Source: Enoplosus armatus
Lineage: Eukaryota; Chordata; Actinopteri; Centrarchiformes; Enoplosidae
Direction of reading: 5' to 3'
Assembly: GCF_043641665.1 (NCBI RefSeq)
Contig: NC_092183.1
Coordinates: 7,480,501-7,544,500 of the forward strand
DNA: 64,000 nt
The notes beneath the pieces are model-generated. The model ran no database searches. It saw only the letters and a program-made list of their open reading frames with translations, and was not told where the DNA came from. The stretch's first letter is position 1. Every line of letters begins with the position of its first letter. Below are positions 35,301 through 47,792 of this stretch, in pieces. Position numbers and translations under genes: made by a program.

Positions 35301-38300
35301 AAAACAAATTCAAAGGCAATGCCATTCAAGCATTTAGTAACATTCAAAAATCAAGATGTGAAGAGTTAAATTTGAATTCAAAGAAACAAAGTTTGAACCT
35401 TTTTGTTACAAAGTTGTGTTACATTTGTACCTCTTGCAGCACAGGGATAATTGGTGGGTTTCTCTGCTGGAGAAAGAACAGCACCATGAGGGTGTAGGCG
35501 TAGGATGAGAGGCTGCCACGTGAAGCATCCCCAATGTCACACATCTGTAATGGGACAAAAGTAAATATGATGGTAATACAGTAATGCAACACGATACACA
35601 GTATAATAATATCATGACACTGAAGACATGTGAGCAGACTCACCTTGGCAAAAACCTTCATGACGTAACAGAGGATCTTCACTCTCCTGTCAATGGCAGC
35701 ATACGAAGCTAGCAGGTGTGTGTTGTGCAGGGCCTGAAAAAGAAAGATGTTTGTCTTGAAGCATGATGATATCAGTTATTCACTCAACAAATCTGAGACC
35801 GAATAACAGACAGAGAGGGAGAAAGAGCTCTACCAGAGTGTTGTAGAGGCTGATGTCTCCCTCCAGGCCGGTGCGAACATGGTAGAACTTCACGATGGGG
35901 ACTTTTGCTGTCGTGATGGGCAGGATGTTCTTCAGACCTGGTGATGAGGTGCAGATGTGGAAATGAGTTAAAAGGGAAGCGCTGACATTTTGTATTTTAT
36001 ACATTTGTACTCTACATCTTATTTTAAGGCATTTATTAAATTATGGGACAAACGATTATTTGACCATTAGCTTTCCTTAGAATGGCTTGATACCATTGCC
36101 TCCAAGAGGGTGTCGTATCCTGCACAGGCTCCTTTGAGGCAAATTTGTGATCTCTTACAAAAATAAAACTGCCTTGACTTATTACTAACCTGGGTGTTTC
36201 CTCAGCATTCTGGCCAAGCTTTCAATAATATTGATACAGTCAACATCCTATGGAAGAAATTCATGAACGTAGTTATGTTTTATGGATTACAATGAATCAT
36301 GCAAACAAATCACTATTACCAATAACTACAAATACATTCATAATAATTTCATTTAATCCCCAATGATTGTAGCAGAAACACTGAATACCAACAAATGAGT
36401 CTTCTGTTTCGTAAAAGTTTCTGAATTAGGAATTTAGTCATGTAGCCAAATTTAAATGGCTTTCAAAAATGACATCTCAGTACTGTCTATTTTCAAATTT
36501 CTTGTACAGCCAAAGAAGGCTAATGCTAAACAAGAGCAAAAGCCTCTTTAGGTGACTGTATGCATGTAAACCTTGCAATAAGATAAAAAGATAACTTACA
36601 TCTATGGTGTCCTGGCCATCCAGCACCATACAGATGTCCAGGTCACTCTGTCGGAAGCCAAAGCCATTTTTGGATGATCCAAATAGTTGCAGCTGAGCTC
36701 CTGTCCATCAGAAAACATGATGTCAATTTCACCATAAATGTGTACTCTGTTCCAGCATCTTAGTGGTTAATGAGCAAGTCAACAAAATGTAATATCATGC
36801 ATTGTCATGCTAGAGTAAGTTTGAAAAACTAAAGATGCTAAACAGTGAAGGTGGTGGTTTACTTCACCAGCAAACTGTCGTCTGACAAAGGTCTCCAGGT
36901 CCTGAAGGATGTGCTCTCTTACACCAACTTCCAGTTCATCTGGGGCGAAGTCGGCTAAAAAGGAAACAGACCCACCCTCAGATCTGACTAAGTCATACAC
37001 TTATTTCGAATGATTTCCCCAAACTGTAACGATAATCAAATGCCTTGAAAGCTTATTTTAATTGAAACCAACTAGTATAATGCTCTTAAACTTAAATTAA
37101 ACTCACACTGAAATTTGATGCAAGATACAGGTAGGTGGCATATTGTATTGCCGTTAATGTTATCACCTGTGACCCAAAAAACTTACGCAATCACGTAATA
37201 CTCACTGTAGCACTGCTCACAGACTTTGTTAAGGACACTGTGAAAGTCCGGTGTTATTGGCGGCAAAGGATCCAGCTGCACTTTCTTGAAATCTTCCGGA
37301 CAGTCTTTCTTCAGATGTCCATCACGCTTGCACAGGCTGCACACGACCATGTGTGACTAAGAGAGATTGAAAGGAGCTTATTTGCCACAATAGCTTAACT
37401 TCCAGTCACCTACAACCCAAATTATCACCACATTTGCAGTTATTTGTTTTCTTTAAGATTAAGAACAGAGTTTAATTAAGACAAACATGAGACGATACTT
37501 ACTTTGCCTCTGGTGAAAGCTTGCCTGGTGAACTCATAGGACAGTTTCTTCTGTTTTTGGTTTTTATTTTCTGGGCTCTCATCTTTAACTGAATCCTGTA
37601 AAGGTGTAGGTGAGAGACTCACAGGCGCCAACTCCACCTCCTCTTCCTCGTCCATTGAACCAGGTGTGTCCAAATCTGGACCCTCCTCATCAGACAAAAG
37701 CTCCTCTCCTGAAATCTCATCCACTGGGAAAATCTCCTCATCCTCTGTGGTGAAGCTGTCCAAGTGGTGTCTGTTATGTGTGTCCACATCAATATCTACA
37801 TCCTCATCCTCCTCATCCTCAGAGAGACTGCTTTTGCCCAGGTCGGCTTTTTCCTTCTCTCTCTCTTCATCGGAGTCACTGTATTCTTCAACTTCCTCCT
37901 CTTCCTCAATAATGCAATCAGAGTCTTCAGGCCCATTTTCTACAGCTTTAGGTTGATTTGCATGTTGTGAGTGAACGCTGAGCTGACTGAGATCTGATAC
38001 AATATCTTCATTCAAAGCCTTTGCCCCTTTAATGGGTCCACGCTGTGCCTCTGTCTTGTGACTAGCAGCTGGCGTGTTGAGCGGCAGTGCAAAGTACTTG
38101 TATGTGGTTTTGAGGCAGTGGAGGATGTACTCATACATTTGCTGGCTGTTCAATGTGCGGGCCACATTTCTCTTCACGGCAAATGGGTCTGAACACAGAA
38201 ACGGAGACATTACTTAAAAGCTAAACCATGTGAGAGTAATCAATCTCTTTATGTATTCAACAGAAATGTGATTATGTTCATCATTTAAAAAGCTAAGAGG

Positions 38301-41300
38301 ACTTTTAATAACAAATTTAAGGTTGGGTAGCATTTGGCTTAATGGCTGGGATGGAGTTAAATTCTGAATATGGAATTGCTGCTTGTTGATTTCAACCTGG
38401 ACATTATCATAGGTCCACTAGCCCTGGGCTTGGCAAAAGAATGGATTTTCCATATGATCCATTTCACTTACAAAAGCATCAAAATTAAATAAAAAACAAA
38501 AAGCCTTCAAATTCATGCTACAAATGAGAAAGCTTCTGACCCTCCACAGCGATGCGTTTCTTTGGCCAGTCTTTCATCTCTCGGGAGAGGACAGCACTGG
38601 TCCGCACACTGATCACATTATCAGCCATGTCGTACTCCAGCGAGTAGAAGCGAAGCATTTCAACCCAGAGAAGCCCAACTTCCACAGGCAGGTGAGGGCT
38701 CTGAAACACCAGCGGAACCTGCAAGGTAAAACACATCAGACAGTACATACTTTCAGGTAGTAGTTGGGTAGAGGTACAGTCAAATATCAGCTTATGCAAT
38801 TAAACATTTGCTATATATAATTGAAAATCTGAATGGCATGCTAACACACCAATATTTTATAATAGCTTATTAAAGTCTGGATGACAATATTTTATCTCAC
38901 CGCAAATGGTATAATTCAGGTATACACAGCTTAGGAGACATAAATAATACTGGTTGAAGAGGCTTTCAGGATTTGAGGGAAACATAAATGGTCATCCAAT
39001 TCCTTTTTTCTATATTTACAATTATGCTCTGCTGTATGGGCTGCAAGTATTATGAGTGACAGGCAACAGACTACTCATCCAATAAGGGATTAAATGTTTT
39101 TTTAATAAAGGAAATAGGATTAACTAAAGGACATGTCTCTATAATTTCTAACACTTTGTTAGCAAGTTTATATTTTTTCATTGTGATGGAATTTTTTTTT
39201 TAAAGTGTCTGATCTAGGAAAAGCACATTCATATTAAAAACTGCCAAAAATAAGGAACCAACACACTCTTCCTCGACAAAAACTACATTAGTGTCATCAT
39301 GATTACCTTTCCCTTTATACCGGAGCCTTCTGCTGGCTGTGATGATTCTTTGGAGGAGGGGGTGTAAGCCCAATGTAAATATCCATCCTCTAAATGCGTG
39401 AGATTGAAGTCTGACAGCCTGCTGAGTGAAAACACCTTAATCTAAAGACAATCAGATGATTAGATTAGTTTCAATTGAAAACAACTAGCCAGGACAAATA
39501 CTGAAATTAATACTTCATATTTTATTTCAGGCTCAACATGAAAGGAAACACACACACCTCTTGTTTCAGGTAGGTAGGCAAGAGGGACTCCTTGCGCTGC
39601 TGTAAGAAGTAGATAACCATGATGGCGAAGACATACGGTGGCAGCCCACCTTCTTCTGCACGGTCGATCACACAGATCTAAGTCAGAGGTAAAAACAACA
39701 CAAACAAAATGTGACGTTTTAAAAAGATAATTAAGGCATACTGAGGCCATTTTACTTGTTGCCTGGCTAATGTGAGCAACAGGTCAGGGTCTCAACTGAA
39801 AACATACCTGGGCCCAGCGCCTGAGGCCCAAAACCAGTGGGAGCAGGACATTCTCCCGACTGGATAGAGCAGAAAGGTAGGAGGTGGTTTGGAACGCGTT
39901 TTCATTCCCTGCACTGACTTTGCAGATCAGGCCACTGTTGAGAAAAATAGTTTCAGTTTTCATTAGTGCTTTACTGCTCTTGTGCATGTGGTAATGTGAC
40001 CCTGATAAGAGCCATTGTCTCTGCTCTCTTTGCATGAAAGAAACACATTCTGGTAGTTTCATAATGTCTCAATTTAAAGATCTTCTGACTTCTGAGTTTC
40101 TCTAAATCATAGAGTGTTAGTTTGATTCATACATTTGACAAGCAAATAACCAAGTAACTGTGAACCACTGTCAGAGACACCCACCTCTTTCTTTCTTTGC
40201 AGATGACCACAGGCACCCTGGCATGAAAATCAGCTTCCAGCTCAACGAAGAGAGCTGAGGACACAAGACATGCTCAATTTAAAACATCCATGACAGTCTA
40301 GCACATGACTGACGTTCCTATGGTGGAATTTCTTAACAAAGAAAAAACATTCTGCAGTTAAATGAATAAGAGGTGACTCACGGCTCACAGAGAGACTCTC
40401 CTTAACCAACAACAAGACGTCTGGCTGATGCATCTGTGAATACATTCCATTTCAAAGCCTTCATACAACATAAATACAATATAAAAAAGGACATATGAAT
40501 CCATAACATCCACAAAACAATCACCTTTAAAGCTTATGGCATTATGGTTGGCAAAATCTTGCCATTGGAATTATTTTGCGTTTGTTATAACTGTCCCTGT
40601 TATTTTACACAATGTCTCAACCTGGACTCTCTTATCCTGTGCGCTGAATGTTGTAACTTACATCTTGTAATATTATGACTTGCATGTCATGCATATCTTC
40701 TTTGATAAAAGATGTTTACGTTTTGTTTTTTTTCCTGAGAGGTGTGGGAGTGTGTTTGAAAAAGTGAGAAAACCCAATTAAAAACAACAACAATAAAAAA
40801 AGCAGCATTCACACCGGGCTACTCACGTGAGGTGGATATTGAATGTCAATGTTGACATCAGAATCCTTAAATCCAAATTTAGTGCAAGATGATCCATATA
40901 GCCTGAGGTTGATCTCTATAGACCAGAGAAAGAGAGAATGTCATTTACATTCAACTTTAATTAACATGAACTCACAGAATAATGAACTGGTGTAAAGCAT
41001 AAGAGCCAACAGCCCGTCTGCTACAAAGCAATATCACCATCAGGATGAATTTAGGTCATGTCTCCTTCACCAAGAAAATATTTCATCCAGAGGTGACTTA
41101 CCGGGCAGGACGGACAGAAGGAGGTCTTGCATGATGGAGACCACATAATGTCTCCTCTCAACATCCTGGTCATTCATCCCATGTTCTCGGACAACAGTCT
41201 CTAGTGCAGCACTGACAGCACTGATCTGCTCTGCACCAGGAGGCAGAATCTCAGTCAGCATCACCTGCTCTTGCCTCTCCTATAAACACAAACACACATC

Positions 41301-42584
41301 AGCAAATAAGGGTTCATCAAGTTTTTAATGCATTAAGACGTATTACTGCACAATGACAGTATAGTAGCATCTCTGTCAACAAACATTTATTGGAATCATG
41401 TATATGGTGATTTGCATAATATGTCCATTTCTTACTCTAGCCTTCTTCTTGTGCCGTTTGTCTCTGATATGTCTGTATGCGTCAGACACAGATTCCAGGA
41501 GAACATCACACAGAGCACAGGCATAAAGTGCACCAGGGTTGCTGTGGGACCTCTGAACCAATTTAAAAAAAAAAGGAGGCAAGTACAGACATCAGACAAC
41601 AGCTGCGATAATTATTGTTATGTTCTTAACTCAGCTGTACCTCATTAATATATCAAATATTGCATCACTGAAACAACTCTACAGAAATAATGCATTAAAT
41701 GTCTTGTTTTGTCTGACCAACAGTCCACAATCAAAAATATAAAATTTACTGTAATGCAAGACCAAGAAAAGCAGATTATCAAAACATTTGCTGATTAATT
41801 TTCTTTAGATCAGCTAATTGTTTAATCAACAAATCATTGCAGCTCTAAAGCAAATATACTTGAGGCTGTATATTTGGGCAATGACACTGAGCGTGTACCT
41901 TCTTCAGGGAGTAGATCTCATCTCTGTTAAGCCGCCTCTCTGCCTGCCGTAGACTGCGCAGCTCTGTGGCCGAGAGTGTGGACTCTTCAAGGCCCCTGTT
42001 CTCTTCAGCAAAAACTTTCTTCTTGTTTCTGTTCCCCCGTCTTCTCCCTTTGGAAAGACGAAATACATGTGTCAAAAACATGTGGACTATGTTTTTTCTG
42101 AGATTTTTGTTTAATAAAAAAGGTGGGGACAATCCTAAAAGTCACTGTTTTCCCAGAGTCTGATTTCCAAATCCTCACCCGATTTATGGGAACTGCCATC
42201 AGTGTCCTCCTTTGGACCTTCTCCCTGGGTACTCCTCCTCCAGTGCTGCTGCTGCTGCGAGCGCTCTCTCCAGTTATCTTCTCGACTCCCACCACTGTTG
42301 TCAGGACCCGAGAACCACCGGAGGTCCTCCTTCTGAGAGGGGCTGTGACCACCTCTGAATCCACCAGGGGAGTAGCTCATGGGCCCCAGTCCTCCTTTCT
42401 TGGGACTGGCCCGGTAGGGCCCTCCCTGGTTCTTGCCTTGCTGACCTCCCTCTGATCTGAAGTTCTGTCCTCGACCCTGGTCCTGGATCCTCCAGCTTTC
42501 TGCCTTGTCTGCTGCTGCTGCTGCTGCTGCTCCCCTCTCCCAGCCGCCTTGCCTGGCCCGGTAAGGTCTACCCGAGTTTTCCAT
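32316..42584 (-). CDS. tut7: terminal uridylyltransferase 7 (ZCCHC6), 28 coding exons
   Basis: Cytoplasmic enzyme that adds uridines to mRNA tails and pre-let-7. Exon starts in transcript order: 42584, 42047, 41552, 41279, 40915, 40433, 40254, 39934, 39677, 39441, 38718, 38188, 37356, 36954, 36700, 36247, 35937, 35733, 35544, 34929, 34737, 34312, 34156, 33987, 33752, 33332, 33148, 32374. All phases close: 3924 nt, 1307 aa (human about 1495). Order: Gly/Gln-rich N-terminus; C2H2 finger (Cys197, Cys200, His213, His219); inactive nucleotidyltransferase unit (GSS 291-293, DVN at 303-305 instead of DLD); acidic linker; CCHC knuckle (775-788); active unit with GSS 856-858, Asp868, Asp870 and probable Asp929; PAP-associated region; CCHC knuckles at 1157-1170 and 1221-1234; basic tail ending SPVE. 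A few donors are weak (GTCAGC, GTTCAC), but phase and homology support them. Very secure. Confidence 0.96.
41695..41855 (+). repeat. teleost MITE fragment in tut7 intron 2
   Basis: Right-hand part of the family seen at 12545-12865: GTCTTGTTTTGTCTGACCAA, then TGATTAATTTTC and ending AATCATTGCAGCTCTAAAG. Truncated at the left and non-coding. Confidence 0.55.
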
Positions 42585-43049
42585 GGTTCACTTATGCTAA
42601 AACTGCAGAGATGAAACGTTCAGTTATTGTGGAAATAGTCCTTATGTTATCAAACACCAACTGTAAGTCAACAGGATCATCTGCAGATGTCCTTTCTTTG
42701 GAGTAGCAGCAGCATGCCATTTTAGTTGCCTTTGCACTCATTTGTGCAGAAACCTTCATTAGCTTCATTACCAAACTGCTCTCAGCTTTCATAACTTATC
42801 ATGCAAGTTAATTCAGACCGGACTGTTGCAGAACTTTGCGGCTGAATAAAACACAGCCACAATTTGAACTTAGCGCCTGCTTTATCAAGTTGAGACAACA
42901 GATAGTTGTGTCACTTTAGTATCGTGTAATTATCATTTATTATTACTAGTTGTCCGACTTCTGCATATCAGGTTAACCGTTAACTGACTTTTTTATTGGC
43001 TATGAACGTTGACAGTTCTAAATCTGACCTCCGTGGAAAAACTCAACAT

Positions 43050-43460
43050 TAACGTGCATCCCATGTTAAAACACCTATCATTAATATAACATCGCCGTTA
43101 GGTTAACGTAATTACGATGACTGTGTACACACAAATGTAAGGACTCGACTCAAGTTACCTATAGCTGACCGTAGGAGCTTGTTATGGCATGGTGTTAGCG
43201 TAAGCTAGCTTACGAGCTACAGCAGTCTGATTTACCTCTAACGTTATTTCCTCCTCTTCCTCGAGTGAACAGCGTGTAACTTTATCACGCATGTAGTTAT
43301 CCAACACACCGTCAACAAATTAGTGTTAGTCACCACATTTAACGTTAGCTAAATCGCCACATATAGCTAGCCCAGCTAACGTTACTGTTAGCTACTGCGC
43401 TTTAGCTTATTAGCTAGGACACATAACAGCTAGCTACCCAGCTAGCAACAGCTACCGTGT
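43050..43460. promoter_or_regulatory. TAACGTTA / GCTAGC-rich block at tut7 5' end
   Basis: Contains GGTTAACGTAATTACG, GTAAGCTAGCTTACGAGC, CTAACGTTATT, TTTAACGTTAGCTAAATC, CAGCTAACGTTACTGTTAGC, ATTAGCTAGG and CAGCTAGCTACCCAGCTAGC within 400 bases, several of them palindromic. The same words occur in isca1 intron 1. Either a promoter-associated motif cluster or a low-complexity drift product; both readings are open. Confidence 0.4.
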
Positions 43461-43914
43461 CTGTTTATTGTATAGTTTGTGTTAAGCTCTTCAGCCGGCA
43501 GCTGCAGAAATGTAGCCACCAGTAATATGTCAGCGATTATCACCCATAAAGAATATTAAAGTCATTAAAATACCTTTTGTACGTGTACGGAGGGCATATT
43601 TGAAGCCTTGTTCAGGTCTGACTTGGAATGATCGCTTGTCTTGCACTGGAGTTTGAAAGGTGACGTACGGGTTCTCTGTTTTGTAGTCGTCAGCGTTCAA
43701 GTTCCGCCCACCGCAAAAAAATTGATGATTTTTAATAATAGACAAAATCATTGTAACAGTATTTAATAATGTTATATTATTATGAACTGCATCTAAGTGG
43801 CAATTTGAAAGAAAGTCAGTTGGGCAAACTTCTGAAACTAAAATTGGAGCACATGGATAAACAATGACATAACCTCAGTCTCCACCTATCTCCACTGTTG
43901 TTTTTTCATGTGTT

Positions 43915-44030
43915 GTTATTTTAAGACGTTCCTTAATGCTGTGTAATAATGATAACTTGCACTTCTGGTTAGGTGCTATTCATTGTCTCACTGTGCAATG
44001 ACAATAAAGTTGAATCTCATCTAATCTAAA
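43915..44030 (+). mobile_element. LINE 3' tail
   Basis: GATAACTTGCACTTCTGG, CTCACTGTGCAATGACAATA and AAAGTTGAATCTCATCTAAT form the typical end of a fish non-LTR retrotransposon ('gtgcaatgacaataaagt' followed by a short tandem tail). Severely 5'-truncated, no coding sequence. Confidence 0.55.
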
Positions 44031-44286
44031 CTGGTTTTCAGTTATTTCATGTGAAAACAAACTGCAATTTCGCATACAATACCACACCAATTTATAGAAC
44101 ACATAATGCAGAACATGTGAAATTCATGTTTCCAGTGGAACATTTCACATGTTAAAACATTATTTTTTACATCGTTTTTGTAAGGATGTAGATATTTACT
44201 TATATTGTCTCATGAACAGGTGTAACATGTTGTTCAAGGTTTAGGATAATTAATTCCTACATGGGACAAGTGATTGTTTAGCCTCG

Positions 44287-44300
44287 GTTGCCCCGGCGAC
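44287..44300 (+). promoter_or_regulatory. RFX-type X-box upstream of ccno
   Basis: GTTGCCCCGGCGAC, about 160 bases before the ccno start codon, fits the X-box layout of two inverted half-sites (GTTGCC and GGnrAC) separated by two bases. The second half-site has one departure from GGYAAC. RFX2/RFX3 with FOXJ1 drive ciliary genes, and ccno is part of the multiciliated-cell programme, so the match is biologically sensible. It is a by-eye match. Confidence 0.5.
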
Positions 44301-44343
44301 GGGAGAAAGGTGCGCTTCTGGAGCGGGGAAGACCCCGGGAAAC

Positions 44344-44351
44344 TGACGTCA
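44344..44351. promoter_or_regulatory. full palindromic CRE upstream of ccno
   Basis: TGACGTCA, the complete CREB/ATF site, about 110 bases before the ccno start codon and about 45 bases after the X-box. A perfect 8-mer in a CpG-containing promoter setting. Confidence 0.55.
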
Positions 44352-44461
44352 CCAGACGGAACTCCCCTCACCTTCCCTCAACCAACATCCAGGAGACTGC
44401 TGCTGTGTAAGACCTCTCAGTAATACACAGCCAGCCTAGGCTCCAGCGGGAGATACCGGAG

Positions 44462-46212
44462 ATGGTGTCATTTGTAAACGATGAACGTGGCTGCGGGGTT
44501 GTTCACAAACGGAGACGGACAACAGGCGCATCTCCTCCAACAGAAGCGCTCACACCGGCCCAGCAGCGGCAGACTGCCCGGCACAGAAAGCAGACACTCA
44601 TGTCCAAGCTGAGTGACTCCGGTTTCGAGGAAGACTTGGGACCCTCCCCGATTTCATCCCCGGCTCGGATAGATGTGTGCCCGCTCCGTTCAGACGAGCC
44701 TCCTGAAGGACAGCTGTCCAACTGGTACCTCCAGTACGGTGACATCGGTTACGAGATCCAGAGGGAGAGGGAGGCGCAGTTTCATCCCTGCAAAAGCTTG
44801 GCACGCCAGCCACAAGTGGGTTATAAAACAGGTTATACAGAAATGTATGCAGCTAGGCTACTGAATTGAAACCACATAGACCATGTAGAAATGTGAAAAT
44901 ATGTGTAATTTGTCTGAATTAGGCTACTTGTCTGCCATCTTTTTTACTTATTGTCCACCAGGATTGAGCCTAGTTTTACACTAATTTAGAGAACATCTGC
45001 AAGCCATTGGTACCTCTGACTATTGGTAACATTAGTCAACAAGGCAGAGGCACTAATTATCGATGGGAAACATGGATAGTGGCTGAATGCATGAATGCAT
45101 TATCAATGAAATGAAAATATTTGTGAAACAAAGCAGGCTACAGAAAAGGTTTTTTATTGTTCTATGCACATAAAGAGGACAAACACATCATGCATCTTTA
45201 AGAAACTGTCACTAAAATCCTAATTTTTTCATCTATTAAATCCAGGGTATTACTTTCAATCTGCTGCTTATTCCAATGACTTCTGTGTTTGACTTGCAGT
45301 TGACTGCAGAGGCACGGTGTAAGCTCGTCAGTTGGCTCATCCCTGTACACAGACACTTCCGTCTGTCCTTTGAGTGCTGCTGCCTGGCAGTGAACATCAT
45401 GGACAGGTTCCTGGCAACCACACCAGTGGCTGCTGACTGCTTCCAGCTGCTGGGTGTAACTGCACTCCTCCTAGCCAGTAAACAGGTGCGTCTTTGAGTG
45501 TGATAAATGCCTGAGACAGGTAGTTTGTATCTTTGAATGCCATGCTATATAACTCACTCCCTTTCCCTGTGTCATCCAGGTGGAGGTGTGCTCACCGCGG
45601 ATCAGTCATCTCTTGTCCTTCTGCTGTGATGCCTTCACTAAGGAGCAGCTCTGCAACCTGGAGTGTCTCATCCTCCTCCGTCTCAACTTCTGCCTCGCTG
45701 CACCCACCCTGGCCTTTTTCCTGGGCTATTACACCAACTGCGTTGAGGCTGCCCAGCTTTTGTCCGAGAACACAGGTGGTGACAGATTTGCAAGAATGAG
45801 TCCAGACACAAAAAGACGCAGGCAGTGTAGCAACCTTGCACGAAAGGTGTGCGAGTTGAGTCTAGCAGACTATGCTTTCAACAAATACCCACCGTCTCTT
45901 ACTGCAAGCTGTGCACTGCAGTTAGCCAGTGAGTTACTGAAAACTGAACACGGGCTTGTTGGGCATGCAACAATTCAGGCACAGGAAGACCAGTGGGGCG
46001 GTTTTGTGGATGAACAATGTACCCAACCAGCTTCTGCTCAATTATCTGAGAGCCCTGAGCCCTCTGAGGGTGACTCTCTGGCAGTGAAGGACTACTGCCT
46101 GTCTGTGAGTCGGGGGAGTTACAACCACAATCTGGCCCAGGAATGCAAAGACAACCTGAAGCTTTTGGTGTCATTAAACCAGGAGACATTGGAAGTGATG
46201 TCTACCATGTGA
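44462..46212 (+). CDS. ccno: cyclin O, 3 exons
   Basis: Atypical cyclin needed for centriole amplification through deuterosomes in multiciliated cells. Exons 44462-44815, 45300-45485 and 45580-46212 join in phase 0, giving 1173 nt and 390 aa (human CCNO about 350). The N-terminal third is basic and Ser/Pro-rich ([27 protein letters not shown]), likely disordered and phosphorylated. The cyclin box begins near residue 119: [46 protein letters not shown]^[14 protein letters not shown]. The C-terminal fold continues with [20 protein letters not shown] and [20 protein letters not shown]. An extended Ser/Glu-rich insert follows before the last helix ([18 protein letters not shown]), accounting for the extra length. 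It is the first of three plus-strand cilia genes, and an X-box and CRE lie upstream. Secure identification. Confidence 0.95.
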
Positions 46213-47792
46213 CTGCAAGTGTGCCACCATTCAGATGTCAGCAAAATGCCAATTTAGGGGTTATATTCTTGAGGGTATTTTAAGGCGTATGACATTTATA
46301 CCTCATAGACAATCAGCTGCTGCAATCTGCTGAATGTTTTACAACTTAGCACAGTTGTTTCATATTTATTGATAGTATGTTACTGTTTACCAATGATGTA
46401 TATTAATATATTCTGTTTATTTTAATTAATTCCAAATCAAAGTAATTATTTACTGTATATGCACTGACTTGCTGCAGGTTTGCTGTATGAACTATCTTAC
46501 TGTTGCAACCTCTTTAATGAAGGACTCGGAAAAATGTGCTGTAATGAATTTTTTTTATTGTGAAATAAATGATCAGTAAATGAATTTGTGTTGGTCTCTG
46601 AATGGACGATAAAATGTGAAGCCATAATTCAAACTCAGCTGATGTTTGATGAAAAGCCCCATAAGTCTGTCCAGATGTCATTTAGACAGGATGACATGAT
46701 AAGATATAATACAATTTGACAAAATGAACCATCAACAGTTAAATGTTGTCTATGTTGGCAATTTTATCTGGATTGGATGGGCATGTTAGTTAGTGGGAGT
46801 TAGTCTCAGCCTAAGTCGTCTCTGCTTTGCAGTGTTTGGACTTTTTTACTAAGCTCACTGAAGCATAAATGACTGCTCCCTTAGATAGAAGTAGACATAC
46901 TGTAAATCTAAATGTGAGGTAGTCTGCCCGCTTTAGGTAGTATAATAGCAGAAATATTTATAGATTTTTTTTGTGGCTTATGGATTATGTTGTATGGTTT
47001 ACCCGCATCTTTACTGACCGTTGCATATTTGAAACTGAACTGTGCCAACACAGCCTGGTCAATTGAGGGGCTTTCTCTGATAATCCATTACGCGTGGCAT
47101 CTCGACCTGCTGACACAGTGTCGACCACACAGGTGCATTCAGCGTTGAGGGCCAACTAGGCTTACTCTTGTTTGTTTACTAATTGAGGCATTTGTCACCA
47201 GTGTTTACTGAGCTGTCTGCTGTAATTGCCCTTTTCCACTTCGCTTCAAATGTGGCAACAGGCCTTGACCTGACTTGGGGAGTTATTTTACGCACAGCTG
47301 GATAGAAATTACGCACTGAATGATATCGCTATACAAAGCAGAGCACTCTTGATAATAATGTGAAATGAGATAATCCGCTACACAAACGGTCTCTCCTGTG
47401 CGGAGGACGGGCTGGTCTGCCTGATGAAGACCATGAAGACACAAGCTGAGGTGTCTGATTTTATAAAACAGACATGGTTGGAAGAAGCCTCTGGCAGGGC
47501 GCAGGGAATATTTGGCCGCAGGAGGGGGGAGGGCAGGTCTGACGCAGAGAGCACCTGCTGTAATGGCGCCGTTATGCGCGGTATAACTCTACACTTCAGA
47601 CCAGAGAAACCGTTAAGTCTGCACCACTTTAATCTCCGGGGACGCTGTCAGTCCCTGGAGACCAAATAAATGCGCTTGATTGGGCCAAAACTACGAGTCC
47701 GCGGCATGGAGAGACACAAACCGGGAGAATTTCGTCTATATGAGCTCTAAGTCAAACCATGATCCTTCAGTCCCGCAGCCAGAGCCGAGCTG
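46213..47792. other. intergenic between ccno and mcidas
   Basis: The ccno 3' UTR of about 350 bases ends at the AATAAA noted separately. The rest is AT-rich, then becomes more GC-rich and CpG-containing from about 47.4 kb, where the mcidas promoter and 5' UTR should lie. An 81-codon frame at 47424-47669 falls in that presumed 5' region and is not supported as protein. Confidence 0.5.
46564..46569 (+). terminator. ccno poly(A) signal
   Basis: AATAAA about 350 bases after the ccno stop codon, followed by GT-rich sequence (TTTGTGTTGGTCTC) suited to cleavage-factor binding. Confidence 0.6.

Larger units (their letters stand above)
42585..44461. other. head-to-head intergenic region, tut7 and ccno promoters
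   Basis: About 1.9 kb separates the two divergent start codons. The tut7 side should contain at least one non-coding exon upstream of 42600, which cannot be placed with confidence. The stretch 43050-43460 is rich in TAACGTTAGC and GCTAGC words. A LINE-type tail lies in the middle, and the ccno promoter with an X-box and CRE is at the right. Confidence 0.55.

Noticed and set aside
37666..37956. Serine-rich 96-codon plus-strand frame
   Set aside because: It is the mirror image of the Glu/Asp-rich linker exon of tut7 (GAG/GAA repeats read as TCC/TCT).
42123..42455. 110-codon plus-strand frame
   Set aside because: Antisense shadow of the first coding exon of tut7.
47424..47669. 81-codon frame before mcidas
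   Set aside because: Falls in the CpG-richer presumed promoter/5' UTR; no homology, and the multicilin start lies downstream.
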